Shown here: positions 21,227 through 32,678 of the stretch, piece after piece
Numbering within the stretch: the first letter of the stretch is position 1
How the letters are laid out: every line of letters starts with the position of its first letter
Origin: Azorinus chamasolen
Lineage: Eukaryota > Mollusca > Bivalvia > Cardiida > Solecurtidae
DNA: 64,000 nucleotides
Direction of reading: 5' to 3'
Assembly: GCA_963576725.1 (NCBI GenBank)
Contig: OY755244.1
Span: 33,577,876-33,641,875 of the forward strand
Made by a program: the position numbers and the translations under genes
The notes under the pieces: generated by a model
Seen by the model: the letters and a program-made list of their open reading frames with translations, nothing else
The model's database searches: none
Told to the model about the DNA's origin: nothing

Positions 21227-21479
21227 TTAACCCTTTCCTTTGTTATAAACACCTTTTCATACATTTGCAAACAGAGTAGACCCAGATCAGATGGCTCTTA
21301 TAGGAGCTGTCTGATCAGTGTCTACACTGTTTGCTTATGAAATAATACAGATCTGCATGATTCTAGTTTCCATTGAGGTAAAAAAAATTGTAAGTTCATA
21401 TACCATTATATAAAATCAGCTAATACATATTCATGGTGTCATTAGTTTTTAAATGAATATTGAACAGGTAAAGGGTTAA
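21227..21479. mobile_element. P-A palindromic TTAA element
   Basis: TTAACCCTTTCCTTTG to AACAGGTAAAGGGTTAA; hairpin GAGTAGACCCAGATCAGATG, tip CTCTTATAGGAGC. Confidence 0.88.
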
Positions 21480-21508
21480 AGTGCCAGTCCCAACAATAAA
21501 CACATATT

Positions 21509-21739
21509 TTAACCCATTTCCCCCATAGGCTATTTTTAGATCCAACCTCTTTGAATAAATCTACCGAAAAGGAGCATTAACTAGAGAAAAAGAAGATTTT
21601 TAGAATTGTGTAGTTCTGAAACCATTGTGATAAATAGAGCATTTGCTCCTTAGGAGCAAATGCTCTATTTATCACAATGGTATCAAAAAGTGACTTTAAC
21701 AGAGGCATAGAAAGACGTATTTATGGAGGAAAGGGTTAA
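21509..21739. mobile_element. P-B palindromic TTAA element
   Basis: TTAACCCATTTCCCCCATAG to TGGAGGAAAGGGTTAA; tip GCTCCTTAGGAGC, one base shorter than usual. Confidence 0.88.
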
Positions 21740-22110
21740 ATAAGTTCATAAACCTTGGTATTTGTTATGTTCAATAATTATTATGAAGATTGTCAATTTG
21801 TACTTGTATGATAAATTGCCCCTGCAATACAAAATAAACCGTTTTCATTGATACATATATTTTTTGCTTTGTAACAAAATATTAGCGGCCTATGTCCAAA
21901 TGACGCAATCTGAATAAATACCAATACATTATCGAATAACATCAGGTCTTCGATATCAAACTCGTAAAAGTTGTCTTTTTCGGCATTTAATCGATTGGTT
22001 TTCTTGCTATATGTTTCTTTTCAGCATATAAATAAATGCTTTATGTAATTGTTAGGTATTTTTAAAACACATTGCAAGTAGCTACTATCACTTCAAAAAT
22101 TAGAATATCC
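21740..22110. other. Intron sequence, no repeat recognised
   Basis: AT-rich; nothing assigned. Confidence 0.5.
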
Positions 22111-22115
22111 TTTAC

Positions 22116-22238
22116 CAGCTAATCCCGTATCATCATCAGTAGCAGCAACTGTGCCAATGGTTACACCAAGACTAACATCTTCTGACAATGAAAATGAATA
22201 GCCTCCTCCGGGAAATACTGGTGTATTGTCATTCACAT
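22116..22238 (-). CDS. Cadherin exon, 41 codons (module copy 1, fourth exon)
   Basis: A 123-nt phase 1-1 exon; acceptor TCTTACAG at 22239 and donor GTAAAG at 22115. It encodes VNDNTPVFPGGGYSFSLSED, then GVTIGTVAATDDDTGLA. Same length, phase and position in the module as 10140-10262. Confidence 0.94.
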
Positions 22239-22317
22239 CTGTAAGACCCAACAAAATAACTGTCACATGATGTGAATGTAGCAAAGTACATGTATGTAGA
22301 ACCTCTCTTAACCCTTT

Positions 22318-22547
22318 CCTCCATTACCTCATAGGCTATTTTTAGACCCAACCTCTGAATGAATCTACCCAAAAGGAGCATTAAATTTACTAAAGAAAAG
22401 TAAAATTTTAGAATTTTGTAGTTTGAAACCATTTTGATAAATAGAGCATTTGCTCCTATAGGAGCAAATGCTCTATTTATCACAATGGTTTCAAGAAGTG
22501 GTTATTACAGAGGCGTAGAAAGGCGTATTTATGGAGGCGAGGGTTAA
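22318..22547. mobile_element. P-B palindromic TTAA element
   Basis: TTAACCCTTTCCTCC to GGCGAGGGTTAA; full stem and tip GCTCCTATAGGAGC. Confidence 0.88.
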
Positions 22548-22588
22548 GTGACTTCAAATTGATTGAGCGCAGAAATCTTAAAAAACAG

Positions 22589-22715
22589 GTGGTTGCTTAA
22601 TGCAGTTCAAAAATAATGCAGAAAGCTCATGAGGAAACGTTGGTTCTTTCAGAAATTGCAGTCATATCTAAATTACACGTATATCATAAGCAAACAGAGC
22701 AGACATTTATTCAGG
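22589..22715. repeat. P-F and P-A hairpin fragments
   Basis: GTTGCTTAATGCAG and TAATGCAGAAAGCTC match one arm of P-F; AAGCAAACAGAGCAGAC at about 22690 matches one arm of P-A. Both end before their second arms. Confidence 0.6.
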
Positions 22716-22887
22716 CCTCATAGGGGCATGTCACAAAAAAGTAGGAGAAAAGTAGGAACTCAAACCATAAAAAAAGTAGGAGAAAAGTAGGAAAAAAGTA
22801 GGAATTCAAACAATAAAGTAGGAACTTCTAAACACAAAGCTATACCTTATATCATATGATAGGTTTCAGTTTACCTCACTCTTAGAC

Positions 22888-23046
22888 CACTGGGTGCTGA
22901 ATTGGAAGGCTCTTTGCTTCTGCAGTACTTTGAGGGGCACACACAAGTCACATACCAACCTTATGAAGAAGCAGGGGGAAGACTGTTCTTAGTAACCATC
23001 ACAGCACTGTACAATCAAAGAGCCTTTCAACTCAGCATCCAGCTCC
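22888..23046. repeat. Inverted-repeat element of about 160 bp
   Basis: GTGCTGAATTGGAAGGCTC at the left and its near-complement GAGCCTTTCAACTCAGCA at the right, followed by CACCCCTCTCCC. The plus-strand open frame of 110 codons that starts inside it runs through repeat DNA and is not supported as a gene. Confidence 0.65.
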
Positions 23047-23359
23047 CCCACCCCTCTCCCTTCTGCAAAATATACAATTTCATATACCACGATCAGATGT
23101 TATTGACCAGAGCCTACCCTAAGATTTTAGGATGGGGTGACATTTTGAGTGATAAGGGGTGGGTGCGGGAGGGGTTTCCCCTCCTGCCAAGCGCTGCGGC
23201 GAAAATTTTGAAAAAAATGAGATTATCATGGTGAATATGTTGCATTTTAATTCAAAGGAGGCATTTCAGAAACGGTTGTCTTCAATCCCGCCCTTGAATG
23301 TTCTTGCCTATGAAGGAGGGTAGACTCTACAGTGTCTCTAAAATTCCTAAGTAAAGAAA

Positions 23360-24268
23360 CAAGAGGGCCATGATGGCCCTGTATCGCTCACCTGGTTTGC
23401 TTTGTTTTCTATCAAAGCTCTGACCATATTAGTTTCAGAGAAGATGTGTGAACTGAAGATTTCACTATATAACTCTATGTGAACCGACAACCCAAAGGGC
23501 AGGGTCACTTTTACCCTGGGACAAAAATTAAATAATATTTGAGGAGATCTACTAGATAATGCTACAAAACAAATATCACAGAACTAATCCTTTGGGTTTC
23601 AGACAAGTGGGTTTTTAAGTTTTTACTATATAATCCTTTGTAAAACTTGTGACCCCCAGGGTAGAGCCAGTTTGACCCCAGAGGCAAACTTTGAACAATC
23701 TTTGTAGAGGTCCATCAGATGACGCTTCATACCAAATGTGGTTAAGTTCTAGGCCTTACGGAATTTGACAATAAGATTTTTAAAGTTTTCAGTAAAATTT
23801 GTGACCCCCGGGGCAGAACCAATTTTGACCATAGGGGCCTAATTTGAACAATCTTGATAAAGGTTTACTAGATGGTGCTACAGACCAAATATCACAGCTC
23901 TAAGCCTTTCAGTTTCGGACAAGAAGAATTTTAAAGTTTTTACTATATAATCTTATGTGAAACTTGTGACCCCATGGTGATTCTGCATACCAAATATGGT
24001 AGCCCTATGCTTAACAGCTTTTTTTTACAAGAAGATTTTTTAAGTTTTTAGTTCTTTTTGGACATGACAACCAGTGTTCTGCATGGAATCAAATTCTTTG
24101 AACAACTTTGGAAGAGGTTGACCCAAGGAACATTCCTGCGAAGATTGGTAAAAACCAAGAAAGCAGTTTAGGAGGAGATGTCATTTTAAGAAAAAAATTG
24201 ATAATGAACGACAACGGACACAACAGACAATAGCTCACATTGGCACTTGATACTAGGTGAGCTAAAAA
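23360..24268. mobile_element. Pearl/HINE-like element, GAGGGCC family
   Basis: Head AACAAGAGGGCCATGATGG with GCTCACC, and tail CTAGGTGAGCTAAAAAAT. About five diverged core units contain CTTGTGACCCCCAGGG, AATTTGAACAATCTT and CCAAATATCACAGC. The ACGG tract is reduced to ACAACGGACACAACAGACAA. Confidence 0.8.
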
Positions 24269-24537
24269 ATAATAATATTCCTCTGAGTACTCTCATTTAC
24301 TCTAACCCTAGAGTATAGAGTTTGTTGACCAGATGATTCATAGTATTTAATGCATAATCAGTAAATCTTAACATTACCTATTATTGAATCACAATCATAA
24401 ATGACAGCAATTGGCAAACTAATTTAAGGTTTTGTTGTTGTTTTTTTTCTCCTTTTTTTTTTGCTCCAGTTCAAGTGAAAAAGTAGGAATAGTAGGAGCT
24501 TTTTTTGGAAAAGTAGGAAAAAGTAGGAGCATTTTAA

Positions 24538-26427
24538 ACAAGAGTACCGCATACGGTACATAATACGCCCACTTGCAAACTTTCTCTGATTCAACATGCC
24601 TCATAAGTGTTGACATTTTCTAATCTGTGCTTCAGATCTTGATTTCCATATTAAGGTGATACTATTTTTTAAAAAAATGAAGTGAATATCTTATTAAATA
24701 AAAAAGTTACAGCTAATCCTCATTTTTGCAGATTTTTGTAAAGTGCAACGGCCATAACTCCGAAACAACAAATCAAATGATCCTCAGAATCGACTTAGCT
24801 TCAGGTCTTGATGCATTAAACATGTGTATGAAGTTTCATTAATATCTGTCAAACAGTTTTGCCAGAAAACAGCGGACAAACTATTTGCATATATTTGCAT
24901 TTTTTTAAGTAAAAGGGCAATAACTGCAAAACGAAATATCAAATAAACCTCAAAATTGACTCAGCATCAGATCTTGATGCATTAAACATTTTTGTGAAGT
25001 TTCATTAATATTTTTCAAATAGTTTTCCCAGAAAACAGTCGACAAACTATTTGCATTATTTTTTAAGGACAAGGGCCATAACTCTGAAACGAAAAATCAA
25101 ATGATCCTCAGAATCAATTCAGTTTCAGATCTTGATACATTAAACATTTGTGTGAAGTTTCATTAATATTTCTCAAATAGTTTTGCCAGAAAACAGCGGA
25201 CAAACTATTTGTATATTTTTTAAGGACAAGGGCCATAACTCTGAAATGAGAAATCAGATGAACCTCAGAATCAACTCAGCTTCAGATCTTGATGCATTAA
25301 ACATTTGTATGACGTTTCATTAATATCTGTCAAATAGTTTTTCCAGAAAACGGCGGACAAACTATTTGCATGCATTTGCATTATTTTTTAAGTAAAAGGG
25401 CCATAACTCCGAAACGACAAATCAAATAAACCTCAGAATCAACTCAGCTTCAGATCTTGATGCATTAAACATGTGTGTGAAGTTTCATTAATATCTCTCA
25501 AATAGTTTTCCCAGAAAACAGCGGACAAACTATTTGCATGTATTTGCATTATTTTTTAAGTAAAAGGGCTATAACTCCAAAACGAAAAATCAAATGAACC
25601 TCAGAATCGACTCAGCTTCAGAAGTTGATGCATTAAACATTTGTGTGATGTTTCATTAATATCTCTCAAATAGTTTTCCCAGAAAACAGCGGACAAACTA
25701 TTTGCATATTTTTTAAGGACAAGGGCAATAACTCCGAAACGACAAATCAAATGAACCTCAGAATCAACTCAGCTTCAGATCTTGATGCATTAAACATGTG
25801 TGTGAAGTTTCATTAATATCTCTCAAATAGTTTTCCCAGAAAACAGCGGACAAACTATTTGCATATTTTTTAAGGACAAGGGCCATAACTCCGAAACGAC
25901 AAATCAAATGAACCTCAGAATCAACTCAGCTTCAGATCTTGATGCATTAAACATGTGTGTGAAGTTTCATTAATATCTCTCAAATAGTTTTCCCAGAAAA
26001 CAGCGGACAAACTATTTGCATGTATTTGCATTATTTTTTAAGTAAAAGGGCCATAACTCCGAAACGAAAAATCAAGTGAACCTCAGAATTGACTCAGCTT
26101 CAGATCTTGATGCATTATACATTTGTGTGAAGTTTCATTAATATCTCTCAAATAGTTTTCCCAGAAAACAGCGGACAAACTTTGCATATTTTTTAAGGAC
26201 AAGGGCCATAACTCTGAAATGAAATATCAAATGAATCTCAGAATCAACTCAGCTTCAGATCTTGATGCATTTAACATTTGTGTGAAGTTTCATTAATATC
26301 TGTCAAATAGTTTTCCCAGAAAACAGCGGACAAACAAAATGTTGACGGACGAACGAACGAACGAACAAACGGACGGACGGACGGGGCCACGACAATATAC
26401 GACCACCTTTATTAGGTGGGCGTATAA
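24538..26427. mobile_element. Pearl/HINE-like element, AACAAGAGTACCGC family
   Basis: Head AACAAGAGTACCGCATACGG, then at least ten core units with GGGCCATAACTCCGAAACGA, CTCAGAATCAACTCAGC, CTTGATGCATTAAACAT, AAGTTTCATTAATATC and AAAACAGCGGACAAACTATT. A GAACGAACGAAC and GGACGGACGG tract at about 26345-26383 precedes the tail ACCACCTTTATTAGGTGGGC. Core units vary in length by presence or absence of a short TTTGCAT segment. Confidence 0.85.
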
Positions 26428-26679
26428 AAAGTAGGAAATAGTAGGAAAAAGTAGGAAAAGTAGGAGTCGCTATGACCCCTGTAATTATTCCAAAAACTAT
26501 CGATACTTAGGCTTCAAATGGATATCAGAGGTAATATTGTGTACATATTCTTCTTCAAAGTACACGAGCATAAAACTGAGAAAGCATTTGTTACAAGTGT
26601 CAAGTACAAAATGTACTTGTTTTCAAATGTTATAGGTTACTGGGTTACAGGTTGATCCTCTACTCCATAAATATGCCCC

Positions 26680-26906
26680 AACCCATTACCAAATAGGCTA
26701 TTTTTAGATACAACCTCTTTGAATAAACCTACCGAAAATGAGTATTAACAAGAGAAAAGGATTTTTTTTTAGAATTTTGTAGTTTAAAACCATTGTGATA
26801 AGTAGAGCATTGCTCCTTAGGAGCAAATGCTCTATTTATCACAATGGTTTCAAAAAGGGACTTTTACAGAGGCGTAGAAAGGTGTTTTTATAAAGGAAAG
26901 GGTTAA
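26680..26906. mobile_element. P-B palindromic element
   Basis: CAACCCATTACCAAATAGG to TAAAGGAAAGGGTTAA; stem with one arm base lost (GAGCATTGCTCC), tip GCTCCTTAGGAGC. Confidence 0.85.
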
Positions 26907-27090
26907 AACGCATTTGCAAAAAGAGAAGATCCAACAGGAGCCATCTGATAGATGTCTGCTTTGTTTGCTTATGGAATTATATAGAATGGCCATCATTACC
27001 TGTGTTCATGTGCCATTATAAAAAACAATCAAGTTAATGATTTATGACATCATTATTTCTTTCATGAATATCCATGGAGCAAAGGGTTTA
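26903..27090. mobile_element. P-A element, hairpin partly deleted
   Basis: TTAAAACGCATTTGCAAA, short hairpin around AACAGGAGCC, ending ATGGAGCAAAGGGTTTA. Confidence 0.75.
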
Positions 27091-27185
27091 ATTCATGGAA
27101 ATTTAACATATCTGTACACATAGAGAGGAAAAAGCAAAACAAGTTATATGGAACTTTCAATAAGGAGGATACTACAAGAAACATT

Positions 27186-27381
27186 TTAACCCTGTACTCC
27201 ATGAAAATCAATGTTAAAAGTTATGACATCATGAATATCAATTAGATTAATTTTCAAAATGGCACATTAACACTACTAAATCAGAACTATATAAGCAAAC
27301 AGAGCAGACCCTGATCAGGTGGCTCCTACAGAGCTGGGTCCAATCTGTTTGCAAAGGCATTTCTATGGAGTAACGGGTTAA
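27186..27381. mobile_element. P-A palindromic element
   Basis: TTAACCCTGTACTCCATG to TATGGAGTAACGGGTTAA; hairpin AGAGCAGACCCTGATCAGGT, tip CTCCTACAGAG. Confidence 0.85.
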
Positions 27382-27422
27382 ATTTTGATCTGGCTGTACA
27401 ATGTTTGTAAACTTCAGTTTAC

Positions 27423-27584
27423 CTGTCACAGTAATAGTAAGAGTTGTGGTGCCGGTCAAACTAAGCATTCCTCCGTCAGCAACTTCTATAACAAGCAGGT
27501 AGCTAGCAGTCGTCTCCCTGTCAAGAGTCTGACCAGTGGCAATAGTTACCTCCCCTGAGTTGATGTTTATGTCAAACTTGTTAT
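27423..27584 (-). CDS. Cadherin exon, 54 codons (module copy 1, third exon)
   Basis: A 162-nt phase 1-1 exon; acceptor GATGACAG at 27585 and donor GTAAAC at 27422. It encodes NKFDININSGEVTI, GQTLDRETTASYLLVIEVAD and TTLTITVT. The acceptor was placed by phase and by alignment with 14551-14703; the open frame itself runs about 50 nt further upstream, so the 5' edge is slightly less certain than the rest. Confidence 0.9.
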
Positions 27585-27661
27585 CTGTCATCGAATAGAA
27601 AACACTATCATTAGATATAGAGGATCTGCTTATCATAACTGTTCCATTTTTATCATTTTGT

Positions 27662-27911
27662 TTAACCCTTTCCCTGTTCAGTATCTACGTAAGAAATAAT
27701 GACATCATGAATATTTATTAGTTGGATTTTTTATACAATAAACCTTTCAAGGAAACCTTTTACTTTGACAAAAACTGTAGAATCAGATCTATACCATGTC
27801 AAATGCAAACAGAGCAGACCCTTCTCAGATGGCTCCTATAGGAGTCGTCTGGTCTGGATCTTCTCTGTTTGCAAATGCGTGTAAACATATTTATAAGAAG
27901 GAAAGGGTTAA
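27662..27911. mobile_element. P-A palindromic TTAA element
   Basis: TTAACCCTTTCCCTG to GAAGGAAAGGGTTAA; hairpin AGAGCAGACCCTTCTCAGAT, tip GCTCCTATAGGAGT. Confidence 0.88.
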
Positions 27912-28015
27912 AAGTCAGCTGACAAAGTAATCATTCAAAATCAACAAGAAAGAAACACAAATGTGACATTCAGTTTATCAAACAAAACAAAACAAAAAGT
28001 TATAGACCTGTCTTT

Positions 28016-28350
28016 TAATTCATTCCCTCATATTGATGCCTTTTGAAGCCTCTGTAAATGTGACTTATTGAAACCATTGTGAAAAATACAGCATTTGTTC
28101 CATAGGAGTTTGTTACCCCATTAACCCATTACTTCATAGGCTATTTTAAGACGAATTCTCTTTGAATGAATCTACCGAAAAGGAGCATTTACTAGAGAAA
28201 AGGAAACTTTCAGGATTGCGTAGTTTCGAAACCACTGTGATAAACAGAGCATTTTCCCCATTAGGAGCAAATGCGCTATTTATCACAATGGTTACAAACG
28301 GTGATTACAGGGGCGTCAAAAGGCGTCAGTATGAGGGAATTTTAAAAAGT
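28016..28350. mobile_element. P-B element inserted next to a truncated P-B
   Basis: A truncated copy (TTAATTCATTCCCTCATATT to CATTTGTTCCATAGGAGTTT, about 28016-28115) stops in its hairpin. A second copy follows, TTAACCCATTACTTCATAGG at 28121 to GAGGGAATTTTAA near 28346, with a degraded tip (TTTTCCCCATTAGGAGC). Confidence 0.75.
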
Positions 28351-28419
28351 TTAAAAAACGTTTTTTTTTAAACCCTCAAAATAGAAATAAATCTAGAGAC
28401 CAATGTAAGGAGTTTATAC

Positions 28420-28623
28420 CACCGTTTCCTGAACTAAATGCGTATGTCAGTGCGTTGTTCGGATTGTCAGTGTCAGAATCCGTACAGGCTATTGTTGTGA
28501 CACTGTCACCAGCAGCTATATCCTCTTGAACATCCGTTGTATATAGAGATGTTGGGCAAGATGGCGTATTGTCATTCACATCTGTTACTGTTAGGGTCAG
28601 TGTGAACTGTGCTGTGAGAGCAC
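28420..28623 (-). CDS. Cadherin exon, Cys-type repeat (module copy 1, second exon)
   Basis: A 204-nt phase 1-1 exon; acceptor ATATTTCAG at 28624 and donor GTATAA at 28419, a weaker donor than its neighbours. It encodes ALTAQFTLTLTVTDVNDNTP, SCPTSLYTTDVQED, a second cysteine in TIACTDSDTD, and FSSGNG. Counterpart of 17719-17925 and 4106-4303. Confidence 0.94.
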
Positions 28624-28671
28624 CTGAAATATTATCTCTCATGGTGAAAAAACCAGCATGAATGTATCAGA

Positions 28672-28867
28672 ACAACAGATAAATGTGTGATAAATGTGTG
28701 TTCACATAAGATGCTTAGTAAATTAAAACATTTTCAAGAATAAATCCTTATTTCTCCACCAAACCCTATGTTGTGACCACTCTTTAGAATCGTCTCATTG
28801 AGATAATTCTAAAGAGTGGTCACAACATAGGGTTTGGTGGAGAAATGACGGTTTTAGTATTTAATAT
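28672..28867. mobile_element. P-D element, left part (interrupted host of a 6.4-kb insertion)
   Basis: Contains the complete P-D hairpin (TTTCTCCACC, AACCCTATGTTGTGA, tip GTCTCATTGAGAT). It breaks after TTTTAGTATTTAATAT. The missing end (TTTATCTGTTGCTCTC) resumes at 35285, directly after the inserted element. Confidence 0.85.
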
Positions 28868-29228
28868 AGCAGAATACTGTTTATCAGTATTCCATGTTAT
28901 TTTAGTGACCATAAATCAGTGCAAGGGAAGTAAGTCTTGTCAATCAGTACAAGGGAAGTAAGTCTTGTCAATAGTAGAAGTCTAAAAATAGATTTAATCT
29001 GCATCAGCAGTTGTGACGTCATGGAGTCATGTGACCATAAGTACATGTTTTGAATTATATACAGAGTGATAGAAACAACTATGGGAAAGAACTAATCTAG
29101 ACTCCTGATTGGTCCATAGAATAATCTCAAAATGTCATTGGTCAGTTGGTAAGTATATATGGAAGCACATGCTAGCACATGTTCAGTTTGCCCTTGAAGC
29201 TTCTGAAGAGACTTAAAGATTTTTAAGC
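28868..29228. repeat. Split repeat A1
   Basis: 361 bp starting AGCAGAATACTGTTTATCAG; differs from A2 at only a few sites (TATATATGGAAG against TATATATAGAAG, GACTTAAAG against GACTTAGAG). Holds two copies of AGTGCAAGGGAAGTAAGTC-like sequence. Confidence 0.9.
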
Positions 29229-29308
29229 TTGTTAATTAAATTTTAAAGTTTAGATAAGAAAGCAGAGAGTGCAAATACATTTTAAAGCATTGTTTGGAAG
29301 AAGCAATA

Positions 29309-30190
29309 TGCCAGGAAGGGGCAAAGTAAAAGAAAGAGTTGAGGAGAGGAAGCTGAAGGAAGTGAACAGAGCTAAATGAAAGGAGAAATACAGCAGGGAA
29401 GAAAATGCAGTGGAAACAAATTCTCTTTGTGGGCCAGCCTCTGAGAGCCAGAATGCAGGTACTAGTGATGCAGATCTATATTATTGCAGTTGATTCTATT
29501 TTTAAGCAAATAAATTGTGAAGATGCCAGAGAAACAAAGCAATTGGACATTGATCCAGTTACTGTAGGTGCGGTGGGAAATGCCCCTGCTTTGAATGTGC
29601 TGTACCATAACAAAGATAAAATCTGGAGAAGTGAATACACAAATCTGCTCCTCCTTTTAATAGGCAGTATAGAATTGAATATCTGTTCATGTGGTCTGAC
29701 TCATATCTGAATGACTCTGCATGGGGCTCTAGAAACTAAGCCTAAAACTTGCAAACAGTTGATTATATCATTAGATGAATGGACTACATGTATATACTAA
29801 TGCATTTATTGGCTGAAATATCTGGAAGCTGCACAAGGTATGCTGAAATACATGTCTGTTATAAGGGAATCTGCAAAAAGGTTCTGTACATAAGCTTGGA
29901 GGACAGATGACCAACAATTTAGACGTGGGCAGAGAATTACAAGGCAGTCTATGGGCTTCTTTAAATAGTGAGCTGTGGATCAGACTTATGTTACAGTCGG
30001 TGCAAAATACATGTTATCAATCAGCCTCTAAGCCTTATGCAGTAAGAGATTTTACTTGCAATGTCTTCAACTTCAGTTTTTTGTACCAGAGTACAATGTA
30101 GATTAAAAGCATGTTTGTGCCATCTGCAATTCTTTCAAGCATGGAAAGGCCCGATGTCCCAATTTTAAACAAGGATTCAGTCACAGCCAG
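29309..30190 (+). pseudogene. Decayed gag-like frame of the split-repeat element
   Basis: A short intact start at 29309 (MPGRGKVKERVEERKLKEVN) is cut by a stop after 23 codons. Readable pieces continue in several frames: an LDEWTT piece near 29772, QGSLWASLNSELWIRLM near 29945, SASKPYAVRDFTC near 30020, and a zinc-knuckle-like CAICNSFKHGKARCPNFK near 30116-30170. The order DxQF/ELWxxxM/FxC/CxxC-HxxxxC is one I associate with gag-like proteins of DIRS-group elements; that assignment is from memory of the family, not a search. Many stops and frameshifts show it is dead. Confidence 0.55.
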
Positions 30191-30204
30191 CAATACTGGA
30201 AAAG

Positions 30205-31020
30205 TAGTAATTAGGGCCCAACACCTTGGTGTGGGTGCCCTATAGTAATCTCCCTGTCCGTCGGTCCGTCCATCCTGCTTTGTCCGCTCTCTAACTCAAG
30301 CAGTTTTTCATCTGATCTTCACCAAACTTCCAGAGAATGTTCATAAGTGTAAAATTTTGTCCAAGTTTGATTACCACCTAAATCGCATTAGATACTTGGT
30401 TATGGCTTTTGATTCAGTCAAAATTGTCCGTTTTAGCCTTGTCCGTTCTCTAACTCAAACAGTTTGCATCTGATCTTCACCAAACTTCCAGAGAATGTTT
30501 ATAGGTGCAAAATCTTTACCAACTTCGATAACCAGTCAGATCGCCTCAGACACTTGACTCAGTCAAAATTTGCCGTTTAGTCTTATCCGTTCTCGTATTC
30601 AAATAGCTTTCATCTGATCTTCACCAAATTTGCAGAGACTGTTTATAGGTGCAAAATCTTGACCAAATTTAACTACAAGTAAATCCACATGAAACACCTG
30701 AGTTATAGCCCTTGATTCAGTAAAAAAATTATTGTTTTAGCCTTGTCTGCTCTCTAATTCAAACAGTTTTTCATCAGATCTTCACTAAATCTTTAGAGAA
30801 TGTTCATACCGGTAAACTCTTGGATAAGTTCAATTAACAGATGAATTGCATGACACCTCTGAGTTATAGCCCTTGAATTAGTAAAAATCTGCTGTTTTAG
30901 CCTTGTCGGCTCTTTAACTCGAAACATTTCTCATCTACATCCAAAATATATACACCAGAATGTTTATAGGTAAACAGTCTCGGCCAAGTTTTATACCATG
31001 TGGGGGCTCTTTCTGACTTG
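30205..31020. mobile_element. Pearl-like element, reverse orientation
   Basis: Hairpin GGGCCCAACACC and GGTGTGGGTGCCC at the left, then a GTCCGTCGGTCCGTCC tract, then about five core units of about 155 bp (CATCTGATCTTCACCAAA, CAGAGAATGTTTATAGGTG, GTTATAGCCCTTGA). The right end fades into unassigned sequence. Confidence 0.7.
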
Positions 31021-31358
31021 GTCAGCATTCACTTCTAGATCCTTTCTAGTTTGGCTGCCTCCTCTACAGTGACAAGTTTGTTCCAGTCAGGACAAGTCAA
31101 TTGTACCAAGACTGGTTTGACAGAACAATGAAATTTTGAATATCAAAATGGATTAAATAATGAATTGTGCCAAAAGGGATGGGCAATATCTTGTACATCA
31201 GGACCAACCAATAGCCCCAATATTCCGCGGTTTATCCCAGAGTGGTTCTATGTTGACCACATCAATTTGTCTAAATTTGGTAATATAGTACAATGTATTA
31301 CATACAAACTTTCCTCAACCCACAGCCACTAGAATTTGGGGGAAAAATATTTCATATT

Positions 31359-32317
31359 TTCTAGTGAATCTTTGGCCTGCTGAAGGGAGGTAACTCATTA
31401 TAATAAAGTTCCATAACAATTTCATGCTAATAATAATTTGCCTTTCCTTGATAGAGGGAATAACAAACCATCTCAAGGAGCTGCACGGCAAATTGGTGAT
31501 AGCAAAATTTCATGGCTGCATAGTCTGCCTTCCTAGATGGAGGGAATTGCATAACGGTTGCTACGTATAATGGTTGCATACAATATATACGTTTGGTTGC
31601 ATGGTTGCAGGTTGCAATTAGGAGGCAGGGTGTTCTTGTCCTTACTTTTAGTGTGCATGCACCCGCGTACCCTCCTAATGTTGGTTGCTGAATATGATGC
31701 TTGCATACAGTAGATACGTTTGTTTGCAAAATGAAAATCAAGGTAACGGTTGCTAAGTCTGATGGTTGCATACAGTATTTACGTTTGGTTGCATGGTTGC
31801 AATTAGGAGGCAGGGTGTTCTTGTCCTTACTTTTAGTGTGCAGGCACCTGCGTACCCTCCTAATGTTGGTTGCTGAATATGATGGTTGCAAGCAGTTTAA
31901 ACGTTTGCAAAATGAAAATCAAGGTAACCGTTGCCTAGTCTGATGGTTGCATACAGTATATATACGTTGGTTGCATGGTTGCAATTAGGAGGCAGGGTGT
32001 TTGTGTGCAGGCACCTGCGTACCCTCCTAATGTGTGTAAACTTTACGCATGACTGGTGGTGAAAGACAAACGTGCTTGCAGCAGTTAATAGTATACCAGT
32101 AATACTGTACTGAATAATTGTCTCTTCAGGTAACCTCCTTTCCGTGGCCAAAGCTTTGCTAAATATAGTCTGACTTGGACTTAACCAGGCAGACTCTTTC
32201 CGTCACGGCCAAAACTTCCCATCCAATATGTTGATATAATAAGAAGTGTAAAATAAAGAAATAATCAATACCTAGTATATAGATGTTTGTGTTTGTATAA
32301 TGGTCATCTTAAAATAA
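31359..32317. repeat. Split repeat B1
   Basis: 959 bp. Internally it holds three diverged copies of a unit with GGTTGCATGGTTGCA, a hairpin (TTAGGAGGCAGGGTG and CGTACCCTCCTAA) and AAAATGAAAATCAAGGTAAC. Its antisense open frame of 154 codons is repeated identically in B2, which reflects recent copying rather than coding. Confidence 0.88.
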
Positions 32318-32678
32318 AGCAGAATACTGTTTATCAGTATTCCATGTTATTTTAGTGACCATAAATCAGTGCAAGGGAAGTAAGTCTTGTCAATCAGTAC
32401 AAGGGAAGTAAGTCTTGTCAATAGTAGAAGTCTAAAAATAGATTTAATCTGCATCAGCAGTTGTGACGTCATGGAGTCATGTGACCATAAGTACATGTTT
32501 TGAATTATATACAGAGTGATAGAAACAACTATGGGAAAGAACTAATCTAGACTCCTGATTGGTCCATAGAATAATCTCAAAATGTCATTGGTCAGTTGGT
32601 AAGTATATATAGAAGCACATGCTAGCACATGTTCAGTTTGCCCTTGAAGCTTCTGAAGAGACTTAGAGATTTTTAAGC
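32318..32678. repeat. Split repeat A2
   Basis: Directly follows B1 without a gap. Near-identical to A1 over its full length. Confidence 0.9.

Larger units (their letters stand above)
22716..26480. mobile_element. Composite: AAAGTAGGA-motif element split by two pearl-like insertions
   Basis: Repeated AAAAGTAGGA motifs occur at 22738-22830, again at 24478-24535, and again at 26427-26463. The outer ends TCATAGGGGCATG and GCTATGACCCCTG are roughly inverted. The two gaps are filled by pearl-like elements at 23360-24268 and 24538-26427. The simplest reading is one element with the AGTAGGA motif that was invaded twice. Confidence 0.6.

Noticed and set aside
22902..23234. Plus-strand open frame of 110 codons
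   Set aside because: Begins in one arm of an inverted repeat and passes through its other arm and unrelated intron; no family resemblance.
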